This document shows, in pieces, positions 1 to 7,281 of a stretch of 20,321 nucleotides of DNA; position 1 is the stretch's first letter, and every line of letters starts with the position of its first letter. The notes under the pieces were generated by a model that had not been told where the DNA came from, did not search any database, and was given only the letters and a program-made list of their open reading frames with translations. The translations under genes were made by a program, and so were the position numbers. Origin of the DNA: DSUN01 sp035527715. GTDB lineage: Bacteria > Planctomycetota > PUPC01 > DSUN01. The stretch is from contig DATKZY010000126.1 in assembly GCA_035527715.1 (NCBI GenBank), forward strand, positions 1-20,321. The letters run 5' to 3'.

Positions 1-46
1 CACGGAAGCCTACAAACTGGTGGGGCATCTGACCGGCCAACGTTAG
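1..46 (+). CDS. Possible C-terminal end of a plus-strand gene cut by the window edge
   Basis: Frame 2 reads fourteen sense codons (TEAYKLVGHLTGQR) and then TAG at 44-46, just before the first palindromic repeat. The composition looks like an ordinary protein tail. If real, this gene converges on the minus-strand oxidoreductase at 102. Fourteen residues are too few to assign a family, and the reading could be chance. Confidence 0.3.
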   Translation, partial: TEAYKLVGHLTGQR

Positions 47-47
47 G

Positions 48-76
48 AATCCGCGTGCAGGTTTGCACGCCCTGCC
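48..76 (-). repeat. Palindromic intergenic repeat, copy 1
   Basis: GCGTGCA (53-59) and TGCACGC (64-70) form a perfect 7-bp inverted repeat around the 4-nt loop GGTT. The flanks TCC before the stem and CCT after it match three other copies in the window. It lies downstream of the Gfo1 stop codon, in the same orientation to the gene as the other copies. There is no T-run, so it is not a classical intrinsic terminator. Confidence 0.75.
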
Positions 77-88
77 GCTGACCCTTCC

Positions 89-109
89 CACGCGTCACGC
101 CTCACGCCT
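89..109 (-). repeat. Heptamer tandem repeat overlapping the Gfo1 stop codon
   Basis: Three 7-bp units are read on the plus strand: CACGCGT, CACGCCT, CACGCCT. On the minus (coding) strand the TGA stop of Gfo1 (102-104) is part of this array, so the repeat supplies the end of the gene. Related heptamers occur at 1381-1463, 4911-4994 and 7246-7280, each directly behind a gene. Confidence 0.6.
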
Positions 110-1361
110 CCGGCAAATGCCAAGGCGCTCGCATGGGCACATCAACGAGGCGATTGGCCTCGTCGTCGCCGATGGCCTGCTGCTTGACGGGGTCCCAGCG
201 GATCTTGCGGCCCAGGCGGATGGCGATGTTGCCGAGCTGGAAGAGGGTGTTGGCACGGTGCGAGCTGTCGGCGCCGCCGCCCGAGGGCTTGCGCGTCTTC
301 TCGGCCTGCTCGAAGCTGATCAGCGGCTTGGTGTCGGGCAGGGAGTCAGTGCCGTCCATCAGGCCGGCCGGCTCGCACTGGCCGCTGCGCCAGACCTTGC
401 CGTTCGGGCCTTCGAGGAAGGGGGCAGGCTCGGGGGCGGGTCCCCACTCGCCGCCCTCGATGAGGATGGCCACGTCGTCCGCGTAGCGGATGGTGACGCT
501 GTGCCAGGGGCCGCAGGCGTCGGGGTGGGCGGGCCAGGGGGCCACGGCCTCGACCTCGCAGGGGCCGGTGTCGTCCTTGTCGAGCATGTACTGGATGGGG
601 TCGAGGTGGTGCTGGCCCTGGTCGGCGAGGCCGCCGCCGTCGTAGTCCCAGTAGCAGCGGAACATGAAGTGGACGCGGTGCGGATGATAGGGCTTGTAGG
701 GCGCGGGGCCGAGCCAGAGATTGTAGTCGAGCTGCGGCGGGACGGGTTGGGGCGGAAGGTGGTGGAGGCCCGTGAACCATTTGATGTTCCAGTTGTAGCC
801 CTGGGCGCGGCCGGCTCGGACGAGGAGGGGTTTGCCCAGGCGTCCGCTCTGGATGAGCTTGCGGAGTCGGCCCATGCCGAAGCGGCCGTAGGTGCCGATC
901 TGGAACACGCGGCCGTAGCGGCGGATGGCGTCGGCGACGGCCTGGCCCTCGCGGATGAACTTGGTCATCGGCTTCTCGCAGAGCACATCCTTGCCGGCCT
1001 GTGCGGCGTGGATGGAAACGAGGGCGTGCCAGTGGGGCGGGGTGGCGATGCAGACCTCGTCAATGGCCTGGACTTCGAGGAGCTGTCGGAAGTCGGCGTA
1101 GGGGGTGCAGCCGGAGCCGACGCGTTTGGCGGCAGCCTCGACGTGGGACTTGTCCACGTCGCACACGGCGATGACACGGCGGTCGCGTGGGCCAAGGAAT
1201 GCCTGGCCGCGGCCGCCAGTGCCGACGACGCCGCGGGCCAGGGTGTCGCTGGGGGCTTTCTGGCCGGGGCCGCCGAGGGCGGAGCGGCCGATGATGGCAA
1301 AGAAGGGGGCCGCGGTGGCGCCCTTGAGGAGGTCGCGGCGGGCAAAGGCTCCTCGCAGCAT
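102..1361 (-). CDS. Gfo/Idh/MocA family oxidoreductase, Tat-exported (Gfo1)
   Basis: A probable NAD(P)-dependent sugar oxidoreductase of 419 residues. The N-terminus carries a twin-arginine signal (ARRDLLKG, residues 7-14) and a hydrophobic stretch, so it is probably exported folded with its cofactor. The Rossmann glycine motif is VGTGGRG (46-52), the conserved cofactor/catalytic motif CEKP is at 128-131, and the probable active-site segment has D247 and H251. The start is chosen because GAGGAG lies 7 nt upstream of the ATG. It is the most divergent of the four paralogues here and ends in DDEANRLVDVPMRAPWHL, the tail type seen in all four. It is the last gene of the block, behind DUF1080, which fits a role in making or using 3-keto sugars. 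The family is certain; the substrate is unknown. Confidence 0.93.
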   Translation of the reverse strand: MLRGAFARRDLLKGATAAPFFAIIGRSALGGPGQKAPSDTLARGVVGTGGRGQAFLGPRDRRVIAVCDVDKSHVEAAAKRVGSGCTPYADFRQLLEVQAIDEVCIATPPHWHALVSIHAAQAGKDVLCEKPMTKFIREGQAVADAIRRYGRVFQIGTYGRFGMGRLRKLIQSGRLGKPLLVRAGRAQGYNWNIKWFTGLHHLPPQPVPPQLDYNLWLGPAPYKPYHPHRVHFMFRCYWDYDGGGLADQGQHHLDPIQYMLDKDDTGPCEVEAVAPWPAHPDACGPWHSVTIRYADDVAILIEGGEWGPAPEPAPFLEGPNGKVWRSGQCEPAGLMDGTDSLPDTKPLISFEQAEKTRKPSGGGADSSHRANTLFQLGNIAIRLGRKIRWDPVKQQAIGDDEANRLVDVPMRAPWHLPEA

Positions 1362-1380
1362 TACAGGTCTCCTCGGTCAG

Positions 1381-1463
1381 GACGCGTGACGCGTGACGCG
1401 TGATAGGAGAAGACCCACCGGGCCTGTCCCTCTTCTCACGCGTCACGCATCACGCATCACGTC
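1381..1463 (-). repeat. Heptamer arrays arranged as a long imperfect hairpin
   Basis: The left arm (1381-1404) is three GACGCGT-type heptamers. The right arm (1437-1463) is four heptamers of the complementary type. Between them GAGAAGA (1407-1413) pairs with TCTTCTC (1431-1437) around a 17-nt loop. Together the arms could form a stem of nearly 30 bp with a few mismatches. It fills most of the gap between the DUF1080 stop codon (TGA, 1464-1466, which is in phase with the first heptamer) and the Gfo1 ribosome binding site. It may act as a processing, attenuation or mRNA-stability hairpin. Confidence 0.7.
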
Positions 1464-2153
1464 TCAGAGGCTCTTCTTCTCGGGCAATTCCTTGATCTTG
1501 ATGTTTCGGTACCAGACGGCCTTGCCGTGGTCCTGGAAGCCGATGTGGCCCTTGCGCGGCATGTCCTTGTAGGCGGTCTTGAACTTGTTTCCCGAGCCGT
1601 CGGGGTTCTTTCGCGCCTCGGTCCACTGATCGAGGTCCATGTCGATCACTTTTTCGCCGTTGAGGACGATCTCGATCTTGTTGTCGTTGCAGGTGATGGC
1701 GACGTGGTTCCACTCGCCGGGCTTCTTCTCGGCGTTCTTCGAGGGGGCGAGGCAGTCGTAGACCGAGCAGCAGTCGTTCTTGCCCGGCTTCTCTCGGGTG
1801 TGAGAGTCGAGGACCTGGATCTCGATGCCGGTCTGCACGGGGTCGCCGGTCTTGGCGGTGCGGATGAAGATGCCGCTGTTGCAGCCGGGGCTGACCTTGA
1901 AGTCGAGGTCGAGGACGAAGTTGCCGAACTGCTCCTTCGTCCAGATATAGCCGCAGCCCTTCTGCCAGGCGAGGCAGCCCTCGTCGTCCACGGTCCAGCC
2001 GCCCTGGGCCTTCTGGGTCCAGGCGTCGAGGCCCTTGCCGTCGAAGAGCACCGTCACGCCTTCCTCGGCCTTGGCCTCCTCGCCGGCGAGGGCGAGGGAC
2101 GCGGCCAGGCACAAGCCGCACACGAGGACACCTGCTTTCCGCCAACCATTCAC
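1464..2153 (-). CDS. DUF1080 protein (3-keto-disaccharide hydrolase family), exported
   Basis: A 229-residue protein with a signal peptide ending near ALA-G (residue 23), followed by one LamG/concanavalin-like DUF1080 domain. Family hallmarks are LFDGKGLDAW (36-45), NSGIFIR (92-98), EIQVLD (111-116), GEWNH (146-150) and GHIGFQDHG (202-210). Some members of this family cleave glycosides after the sugar has been oxidised at C3 by Gfo/Idh/MocA enzymes. The adjacent Gfo1 makes the same coupling plausible here. The start is GTG, supported by AAGGAG 6 nt upstream; the nearby ATG at 2149 is out of frame. The next gene downstream is Gfo1, with only the heptamer hairpin between them. The family is confident; the hydrolase activity is inferred from family members. 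Confidence 0.92.
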   Translation of the reverse strand: MNGWRKAGVLVCGLCLAASLALAGEEAKAEEGVTVLFDGKGLDAWTQKAQGGWTVDDEGCLAWQKGCGYIWTKEQFGNFVLDLDFKVSPGCNSGIFIRTAKTGDPVQTGIEIQVLDSHTREKPGKNDCCSVYDCLAPSKNAEKKPGEWNHVAITCNDNKIEIVLNGEKVIDMDLDQWTEARKNPDGSGNKFKTAYKDMPRKGHIGFQDHGKAVWYRNIKIKELPEKKSL

Positions 2154-2189
2154 CGCATTCTCCTTTCCAAACCAAAGAGGCAGACAAGG

Positions 2190-2203
2190 CCGCCTGAAGG
2201 CGG
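2190..2203. repeat. Short intergenic hairpin, possible interspersed repeat
   Basis: CCGCCT and AGGCGG form a 6-bp stem with a 2-nt loop between the HEAT1 stop and the DUF1080 start. It lies 14 bases from palindromic repeat copy 2, so the 113-bp gap holds two hairpins. No second copy was found in this window. Confidence 0.4.
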
Positions 2204-2216
2204 GACTCCGAACGCA

Positions 2217-2250
2217 GATTCCGCGTGCAGGTGTGCACGCCCTACCATTC
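2217..2250 (-). repeat. Palindromic intergenic repeat, copy 2
   Basis: GCGTGCA (2223-2229), loop GGTG, TGCACGC (2234-2240). It shares GATTCC on the left and CCTACCATTC on the right with copy 3, a match well beyond the stem. It lies 16 bases behind the HEAT1 stop codon. Confidence 0.8.
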
Positions 2251-2266
2251 TACTCTACGAACGGGG

Positions 2267-4885
2267 TCACTTTCCATTCGGGTCGCCGACGAGGCCGACG
2301 AGGCGCTCGCCGTTGGGGCCGCGGAAGCGGAGGCACACGCTCCACTCGCCGCCGCCCTGGGTGACCTTGACGAGCAGGTCGTTCCAGCCCTCGTTGAGGG
2401 TGACCTTCGCCTTGTCGCTGCCCGGGGAGCAGGGGCGGGTGGCGTTGTTGGCGTGGACGACTTTGCCGTTGAGCCAGACCTTGATCCCGTCGTCGCTGCC
2501 GGCCTCGATGCGGGCCTCCTGCTTCGCGGGCGACTGGACTCGGGTGCGGAGGTAGACGACGGCGTTCTGGCCTGCGATGCCGGGGGTCTTGTCGAACTCG
2601 ATGAGCCAGGGGCGCCCCTTGTCGGTGCCGATGGGCATGGCGGCCCATTTCGCCGTGGTGTCGCCAGGCTTCTCGGGCGGGAAGGCGAAGTCGAAGAGGC
2701 CGGGACCGTCCTTGTCGCCCTGCCGGTAAGGGCCGGAGACGAGCCAGGAGGTGATGTAGTCCTCGAAGCGGTCCAGGAGGGCGATGGCCTCGCTGGCCTC
2801 CTTCTTCACCTGGTCGTTGTCGGACAGCTCGGCGAGGTTCTTGAGGACCTCTCTGGCCTTGGCCTGGTAGGAGCCGCTGACGGCTCGTGCGACGCGGACG
2901 GCGGCAATCTCGGCCTCGGCCTTGAGGGCGGGGTCGGTGAGGTACTTCAGGGCGAGGTCGAGGACGCCGAGGTTGGCCACGTTGGCCATGGCGCCGAGCA
3001 CCATCTTCTTGTCCTCGGGGCGCGGGGCGGCGGCCATGGCGGACTCGAAGATCTTCTGCATCTCGTCGGGCGCGAGGCCGCCGGTCTTGGAGGCGACGTC
3101 CACGGCGCCGCGGATGGCCAGCACGCGGCGCGCGAGCGGGGCATCGCTCTTCGCAATGTCGAGCAGGTCCCGCGCCACCGAGGGGTCGGCCCAGTTGGGC
3201 AGGGCGCGGAAGGCGGCCTCCTGGACCTCGGGGGCCGGGTCCTTCATGGCGGCGCGGACGGCGGCGAGGGCCTTCGCGCCGCCGAGGTTGGCGGCGATGC
3301 GGAGGAGCGAGACGCGGGCCGGCACGCCGGCGCCCGGGAGTGCGGCGAGGACGGCCTCGGTGCGCTGATCCTCGGTGTCCATGCGGCGGGCGATCGAGGT
3401 GATGGTGCGCTCGGCGGCGGCACGCTCGCCGTCGTCCTTGGCGCCGACGAGGAGCTTGACGATCGCGGGGAGTGCCGAGGCGTCGGCCACGTCGGCCAGG
3501 GCCTTGAATGCCTCGGTGCGGACGGCGGCGTCGGCATCCGTCGCGGCCTTCAGGAGGGCGGGGGCGACGGAGGGCGTGCGGCGCGCGGCGAGGCAGCCGA
3601 TGAGCTGCACCTTGCCGGCGGGGGGAGCGGTGTCGAAGGCCTTGATGAGGGCGGCGGTCACCGCGTCGCCGGGGATCTGGTTGACGGCGAGGCGGGCGGC
3701 CTCGAGCTCGCGGTCGGCCTTCGACACGAGTGCGGCGATGAGTGCGGGGGCGGCGGCCTCGTTGCCGAGGGCGGCCATTCCCTCGTAGGCGGCGATGCGG
3801 ACCGATTCGTCGGCGTCGGCGGCCGCGGCCAGGAAGGCGGGGAGGGCCTCCTTGTCGCCGCCGAGGGCGAGGGCCTGGAGCAGGACGACCTTGAGCGCGG
3901 GTTCGGCGGTCTTCATCTTGGCGACGATGGCGGCCGAGACCTCGCGGCCCGGGAGCTGGCCGAGAGCGTAGAGGGCGGCGCCGCGCAACTTCTCATCCTT
4001 GTCGGCCATCGTGGCGAAGATGGCGTCCAGTTCCGCCGTGCCGCCGGCGCGGCCGAGTCCGATGACGGCGGCGCAGCGCACGTGGCCCGGGGCTTCGAGC
4101 AGCTTGCGGTAGATGGGCAAGGCGGCCGCCTTGTCGCCCTTGGCGACCAGCTTCTCGGCCAGGCGGAGATAGGAGTCGGTGGCCGTGACCTTGGCGTGGT
4201 CGGAGCCTTTGGCCATCGCGGCGGCGATGGGATCGGCGGCGGCCTTGTCGCCGATCTTGGCGAGGGCGAGGACGGCGGCGGAGCGGACATCGTCGTCGCC
4301 GTCGGCGGCGAGCTTCAGCAGCGTCTTGAGGGCGGCGGCGTCGCCGCGGTCGCCGAGGGCGTTGATGAGGCCGACCCGCCACTGTGCGTCCGTGGCCCCA
4401 TCGAGGGCTGCGAGGAGCTTCGCCGTCGCCTCGGGGGTGGGGCTCTTCTGGAGGGCGCGGCGGGCGCTCTCGCGCACCAGCTCATCCTTGTCGGCCAGGA
4501 GCGCGGCCATGCACTCCACCGATTCGGCCTTGCCGATGTGCTGAAGCTGCTTGAGGAACCAGACGCGGGGCCACTTCGGGAGCTCGGGCTTGGCGAGGCG
4601 GGCGACCATGGCCTTGCACACGGCGAGGCGGCGGGCCTCGGCGCCGGGCGCGCCGGCGCTCCAGCAGAGGTTCTGAAACGCCTGCTCGGGCCCCTGGCGG
4701 TCGCCCATATTGTCGCTGCTCATCTTGGGCAGCCACGCGTCGAGCACCTGGCTGTAGGCCGCATCGAGATTCTCGGGCGGGTTCGGCCCCTCGAGCTGCT
4801 TGACCAGCTCATCCACATTTGCTTCGCCTGCAAAGGCGGCGGCCACCATCGCAAGTGCCAAACACAACGGCGTGAACGCCCTCAT
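2267..4885 (-). CDS. Exported HEAT-repeat protein with C-terminal carbohydrate-binding-like domain (HEAT1)
   Basis: An 872-residue protein. A signal peptide (MRAFTPLCLALAMVAAAFAG) is followed by about 650 residues of alpha-helical HEAT-type repeats of roughly 31-35 residues, rich in Ala, Leu, Lys and Asp, with recurring signatures such as AALYALGQLPG and RIAAYEGMAALG. From about residue 709 there is a beta-rich domain opening ITSWLVSGPY and containing YLRTRVQSP and GSDDGIKVWLNG (796-807). This resembles PA14-like or galactose-binding modules common in planctomycete exported proteins. The solenoid probably mediates protein contacts and the last domain ligand binding. The start is supported by GAGGAG 6 nt upstream. 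HEAT2 is a full-length paralogue. No catalytic motif is seen, so a scaffold or binding role is inferred. Confidence 0.88.
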   Translation of the reverse strand: MRAFTPLCLALAMVAAAFAGEANVDELVKQLEGPNPPENLDAAYSQVLDAWLPKMSSDNMGDRQGPEQAFQNLCWSAGAPGAEARRLAVCKAMVARLAKPELPKWPRVWFLKQLQHIGKAESVECMAALLADKDELVRESARRALQKSPTPEATAKLLAALDGATDAQWRVGLINALGDRGDAAALKTLLKLAADGDDDVRSAAVLALAKIGDKAAADPIAAAMAKGSDHAKVTATDSYLRLAEKLVAKGDKAAALPIYRKLLEAPGHVRCAAVIGLGRAGGTAELDAIFATMADKDEKLRGAALYALGQLPGREVSAAIVAKMKTAEPALKVVLLQALALGGDKEALPAFLAAAADADESVRIAAYEGMAALGNEAAAPALIAALVSKADRELEAARLAVNQIPGDAVTAALIKAFDTAPPAGKVQLIGCLAARRTPSVAPALLKAATDADAAVRTEAFKALADVADASALPAIVKLLVGAKDDGERAAAERTITSIARRMDTEDQRTEAVLAALPGAGVPARVSLLRIAANLGGAKALAAVRAAMKDPAPEVQEAAFRALPNWADPSVARDLLDIAKSDAPLARRVLAIRGAVDVASKTGGLAPDEMQKIFESAMAAAPRPEDKKMVLGAMANVANLGVLDLALKYLTDPALKAEAEIAAVRVARAVSGSYQAKAREVLKNLAELSDNDQVKKEASEAIALLDRFEDYITSWLVSGPYRQGDKDGPGLFDFAFPPEKPGDTTAKWAAMPIGTDKGRPWLIEFDKTPGIAGQNAVVYLRTRVQSPAKQEARIEAGSDDGIKVWLNGKVVHANNATRPCSPGSDKAKVTLNEGWNDLLVKVTQGGGEWSVCLRFRGPNGERLVGLVGDPNGK

Positions 4886-4910
4886 TTCGGTCTCCTCTCT
4901 TTTCCCAGGG

Positions 4911-4994
4911 AATCCGTAATGCGTAATCCGTAATCCGTGACCAGAAGAGAAGCGGAAGCCAACTGGTTCCTCTTTTCCAGTTACGGATTACGGG
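4911..4994 (-). repeat. Heptamer arrays arranged as an imperfect hairpin
   Basis: The left arm (4911-4940) holds tandem heptamers of the type CGTAATC/CGTAATG. The right arm (about 4968-4994) holds the complementary TTACGGATTACGGG. The arms pair over about 25 positions with few mismatches and continue inward through a purine tract (AGAAGAGAA) facing a pyrimidine tract (TCCTCTTTTCC). This repeats the architecture of 1381-1463 with a different heptamer. It starts 1-2 nt after the Gfo2 stop codon and ends 25 nt before the HEAT1 start codon, just ahead of its ribosome binding site. Confidence 0.65.
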
Positions 4995-4995
4995 T

Positions 4996-6252
4996 CTATG
5001 ACAATCTCCACGGCTCCCGATACGGGTAGTGGAGCATGCGATTCGCCTCGTCGTCAGCGACGAATTCCTCCTTCACGGGGTCCCAGGCGAGCTTGCGGCC
5101 GAGCAGGTAGGCGACGTTGCCCAGGTTGCACAGGCTGGTGGCCCGATGGCCAATCGCGACGTCCATGATGGGCCGCCGCCGCGTGCGGACGCACTCCAGG
5201 AAGTTGCCCATGTGGTCGGTGCTGCGGTAGAGGGCGATTTCGCCCGGCTTGGCCTCGAACTTCGCTTTCGGCTCGGTGTCGAAGTTGTCCCAGGACGAGA
5301 GCGTGTCCTTGTCGCCAACGTAGAAGGCGCCGTATTGCCCGCCCTTGGGCTCGCCGGGCTGGTCCCAGTGAAGGGTCCAGTCGGGGTTCTTGAACTCGTA
5401 GGTGACGCTCATGCGGACGGGGTTGTCGAACAGGCCGTCGGGGCGGTCGCCCGTGGCCTCGATGGAGACGGGGCCGGTGTGGTCCACGTTCATCGCCCAC
5501 GACACGATGCCGAAGATGTGGGCGCCGCGGTCGCGGATGTTGCCGCCGCCGCTGCACATGAGCCAGCGGAAGTTGCCGTGCGTTCGCGCCGGGTGATAGG
5601 GCATCCAGGGGAGCGGCCCGAGCCAGGCATCGTAGTCCAGCCCCTTCGGCACGGGCGGCGGCGGGGCCGGCGGATGGGTGGGGTTCGGGTAGTGCCAGCA
5701 GCGCACCTCGCGCACCGTGCCGCAGTAGCCGTTGCGGATGTACTGGGCCACGTAGCGGCCGGCCATCGAGCGCCACTGGGTGCCCAACTGCACCACGCGG
5801 TCGTAGCGGCGTGCCGCGGCCACCACCGCCTGCCCCTCGCGAATCGTCACCGACAGCGGCTTCTCGCAATACACGTCCTTCCCCGCGCGGCAGGCGTGGA
5901 TCGTGTGGAGCGGGTGCCAGTGGTCGGGCGAGGCGATGACCACGGCGTCAATGTCCTTCTGGTCGAGCAGGTCGCGGAAGTCGTGGAACTTCTTCGCCGT
6001 GCCGCCCGTGCGGCTGTAGGCGTTGTCGCAGCGGGCCTGGTCAATGTCGCACACGGCCACGGGCGTCGCAACGGGGGTGTTGACGATATAGCCGAGGAGG
6101 CCGCCGCCTCGTCCGCCGACGCCGATGTGGCCGACGGCAATACGGTCGCTGGCGGGCGCCTTCCCCTCGGCCCCCAGCGCGCCGCTGGTCAGGAAGTAGG
6201 GCGCGGCCAGCGTGGCCGCGAGTACTTGACGGCGGGGCATTCCCTCGTTCAT
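4996..6252 (-). CDS. Gfo/Idh/MocA family oxidoreductase, Tat-exported (Gfo2)
   Basis: A probable NAD(P)-dependent sugar oxidoreductase of 418 residues when begun at the internal ATG. GAGGGAA sits a few bases upstream of that ATG, and the Tat motif (PRRQVLAA, residues 6-13) then falls at the usual distance. A longer reading from 6294 adds 14 residues without a signal-like sequence. Rossmann motif GVGGRGGG (44-51), CEKP (129-132), SPDHWH (108-113) and the probable active-site motif IRDRGAH with D241 and H245. The tail is the family-typical DDEANRMLHYPYREPW. It is very close to Gfo3, also at DNA level around the active-site segment (5505-5640 against 7799-7940), so the pair comes from a duplication. 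HEAT1 lies downstream, so the two may be cotranscribed. Confidence 0.93.
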   Translation of the reverse strand: MNEGMPRRQVLAATLAAPYFLTSGALGAEGKAPASDRIAVGHIGVGGRGGGLLGYIVNTPVATPVAVCDIDQARCDNAYSRTGGTAKKFHDFRDLLDQKDIDAVVIASPDHWHPLHTIHACRAGKDVYCEKPLSVTIREGQAVVAAARRYDRVVQLGTQWRSMAGRYVAQYIRNGYCGTVREVRCWHYPNPTHPPAPPPPVPKGLDYDAWLGPLPWMPYHPARTHGNFRWLMCSGGGNIRDRGAHIFGIVSWAMNVDHTGPVSIEATGDRPDGLFDNPVRMSVTYEFKNPDWTLHWDQPGEPKGGQYGAFYVGDKDTLSSWDNFDTEPKAKFEAKPGEIALYRSTDHMGNFLECVRTRRRPIMDVAIGHRATSLCNLGNVAYLLGRKLAWDPVKEEFVADDEANRMLHYPYREPWRLS

Positions 6253-6346
6253 CGGTCTTCCCTCGGCTTGATTCCGTCCCGCGTGCCGCATCACCGTATC
6301 AGAAGAGCATGGCCGCGGCTGCCGGGAGTGGCCTACCTATGAGCAG

Positions 6347-6901
6347 TCAGAGCTTGTACCAGTAATACCGGTAGCCGATCGTGCCCTGACCAAAGGCGTC
6401 AAGGTCACAGCCACACGATATTACCCTTGCCGTTCCACTGAGTCCAGCGCAGCAGAAGTGGCTTGCAAGCAAGGCAAGGTCCACCTCCCGCGGAACCTGA
6501 CACTCAGGCACGGGTTCCGAAAAAACGGCGCCGCCGAACTGCCGAGACCGGAAATGGACTCCAGCAAACTGCGGCGGAGGCGACATGCTTTCGGGGAGGC
6601 AAACGCACTTGCGGGGCAGCGAAGTTTGGGCGAAGGGGCCTGGATCCTCAGTCTGCCAGGTGTAAGCGTACTGCTGGCTTGGGCCGGTGGGGATAGCCGC
6701 CACCGAGCACCGAGTCACTCTTGCAGTTTGCCCAGTGGGGCGCGCTCCAATGAAGCTTCCCAACTCTCCCAAGTCAAATTGCTCGAGGAATTCCAGTCTG
6801 GGTGCATCGAGAACGAGAGTCCCACCCATGGCGTCAGAATCCGTCTGGTGCCATATCACCTGCGCTCCTCGGAACCTGGGACCACTCACTGATGCGGACA
6901 T
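6347..6901 (-). CDS. Uncharacterised protein, 184 residues
   Basis: I do not recognise a family. The start is the ATG at 6901 because AAAGGAGG lies 8 nt upstream, one of the best ribosome binding sites in the window; a longer GTG reading begins at 6922. The protein has no signal peptide or membrane segment. It is rich in Gln, Pro and aromatic residues, contains scattered Cys (including FCCAG and SCGCD near the C-terminus) and ends in an aromatic cluster (YRYYWYKL). Base composition is lower in GC than the neighbouring oxidoreductases. It follows the DUF2283 gene by 33 nt, so the two probably form a pair inserted between Gfo3 and Gfo2. Confidence 0.6.
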   Translation of the reverse strand: MSASVSGPRFRGAQVIWHQTDSDAMGGTLVLDAPRLEFLEQFDLGELGSFIGARPTGQTARVTRCSVAAIPTGPSQQYAYTWQTEDPGPFAQTSLPRKCVCLPESMSPPPQFAGVHFRSRQFGGAVFSEPVPECQVPREVDLALLASHFCCAGLSGTARVISCGCDLDAFGQGTIGYRYYWYKL

Positions 6902-6934
6902 GGTCTCATCCTCCTTTGGCACATCGGACTACGT

Positions 6935-7204
6935 TCAGCGGCGCATAATGGGCATCAAATCAACAGAGCAAAGCTGAGCACCGGGCAGACGGCAGATGAT
7001 GCCTTGGAGGTCCTCAGCCGTGACGGAGCCGGGTGAAAGGAACTCGATGCCAAGAAGCTCTCCTGTTTGCACAATATCCGCGAGCACACCGGGGCGGATT
7101 TCCTCGGTGCGGCAGCTCTGCTGCGGCCGCCCGTCGCCTAGATGCAGGTAGGCAGCAAACGGCTTGCCTTTGCGATACGTGACCTCCAAGGATGGGTGCT
7201 TCAC
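6935..7204 (-). CDS. DUF2283-like small protein
   Basis: About 89 residues. The core reads VTYRKGKPFAAYLHL, then RTEEIRPGVLADI and GELLGIEFL, which matches the DUF2283 pattern (a short beta-rich domain with a TEE-x-x-PG-V-x-x-D segment and GIEIL-type strand). The function of that family is unknown; members often sit near toxin-antitoxin or mobile genes. The start is uncertain: GTG at 7204 is preferred, and TTG at 7189 would begin right at the domain. An upstream GTG at 7228 lies inside palindromic repeat copy 3 and is probably spurious. It is followed after 33 nt by the unrecognised gene at 6347-6901. Confidence 0.65.
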   Translation of the reverse strand: MKHPSLEVTYRKGKPFAAYLHLGDGRPQQSCRTEEIRPGVLADIVQTGELLGIEFLSPGSVTAEDLQGIICRLPGAQLCSVDLMPIMRR

Positions 7205-7206
7205 AA

Positions 7207-7240
7207 GATTCCGCGTGCAAGTATGCACGCCCTACCATTC
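7207..7240 (-). repeat. Palindromic intergenic repeat, copy 3
   Basis: GCGTGCA (7213-7219), loop AGTA, TGCACGC (7224-7230), with GATTCC and CCTACCATTC flanks as in copy 2. It is directly joined to the heptamer array that follows the Gfo3 stop codon and lies just upstream of the DUF2283 start. Confidence 0.8.
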
Positions 7241-7281
7241 TCTGAAATCGGCAATCGGCAATCGCAAATCGGCAATCAGAG
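7240..7281 (-). repeat. Heptamer tandem repeat with inverted ends, overlapping the Gfo3 stop codon
   Basis: Five 7-bp units on the plus strand from 7246 to 7280: AATCGGC, AATCGGC, AATCGCA, AATCGGC, AATCAGA. The array is bounded by CTCTGA (7240-7245) and TCAGAG (7276-7281), a 6-bp inverted repeat. The Gfo3 stop codon (7276-7278) lies in the outer arm. Confidence 0.7.

Noticed and set aside
2225..4933. A 902-codon plus-strand open frame lying opposite HEAT1
   Set aside because: It is the antisense shadow of a gene with GC-rich third positions. The translation is a low-complexity Gly/Val/Asp/Glu mix without domains, whereas the minus frame has a signal peptide, repeats and a ribosome binding site.
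6935..7228. N-terminal extension MHTCTRNL on the DUF2283 gene, also seen on a frame starting at 2238
   Set aside because: In both places the GTG start and the residues come from the palindromic repeat itself, so the shared peptide is an artefact of the repeat.
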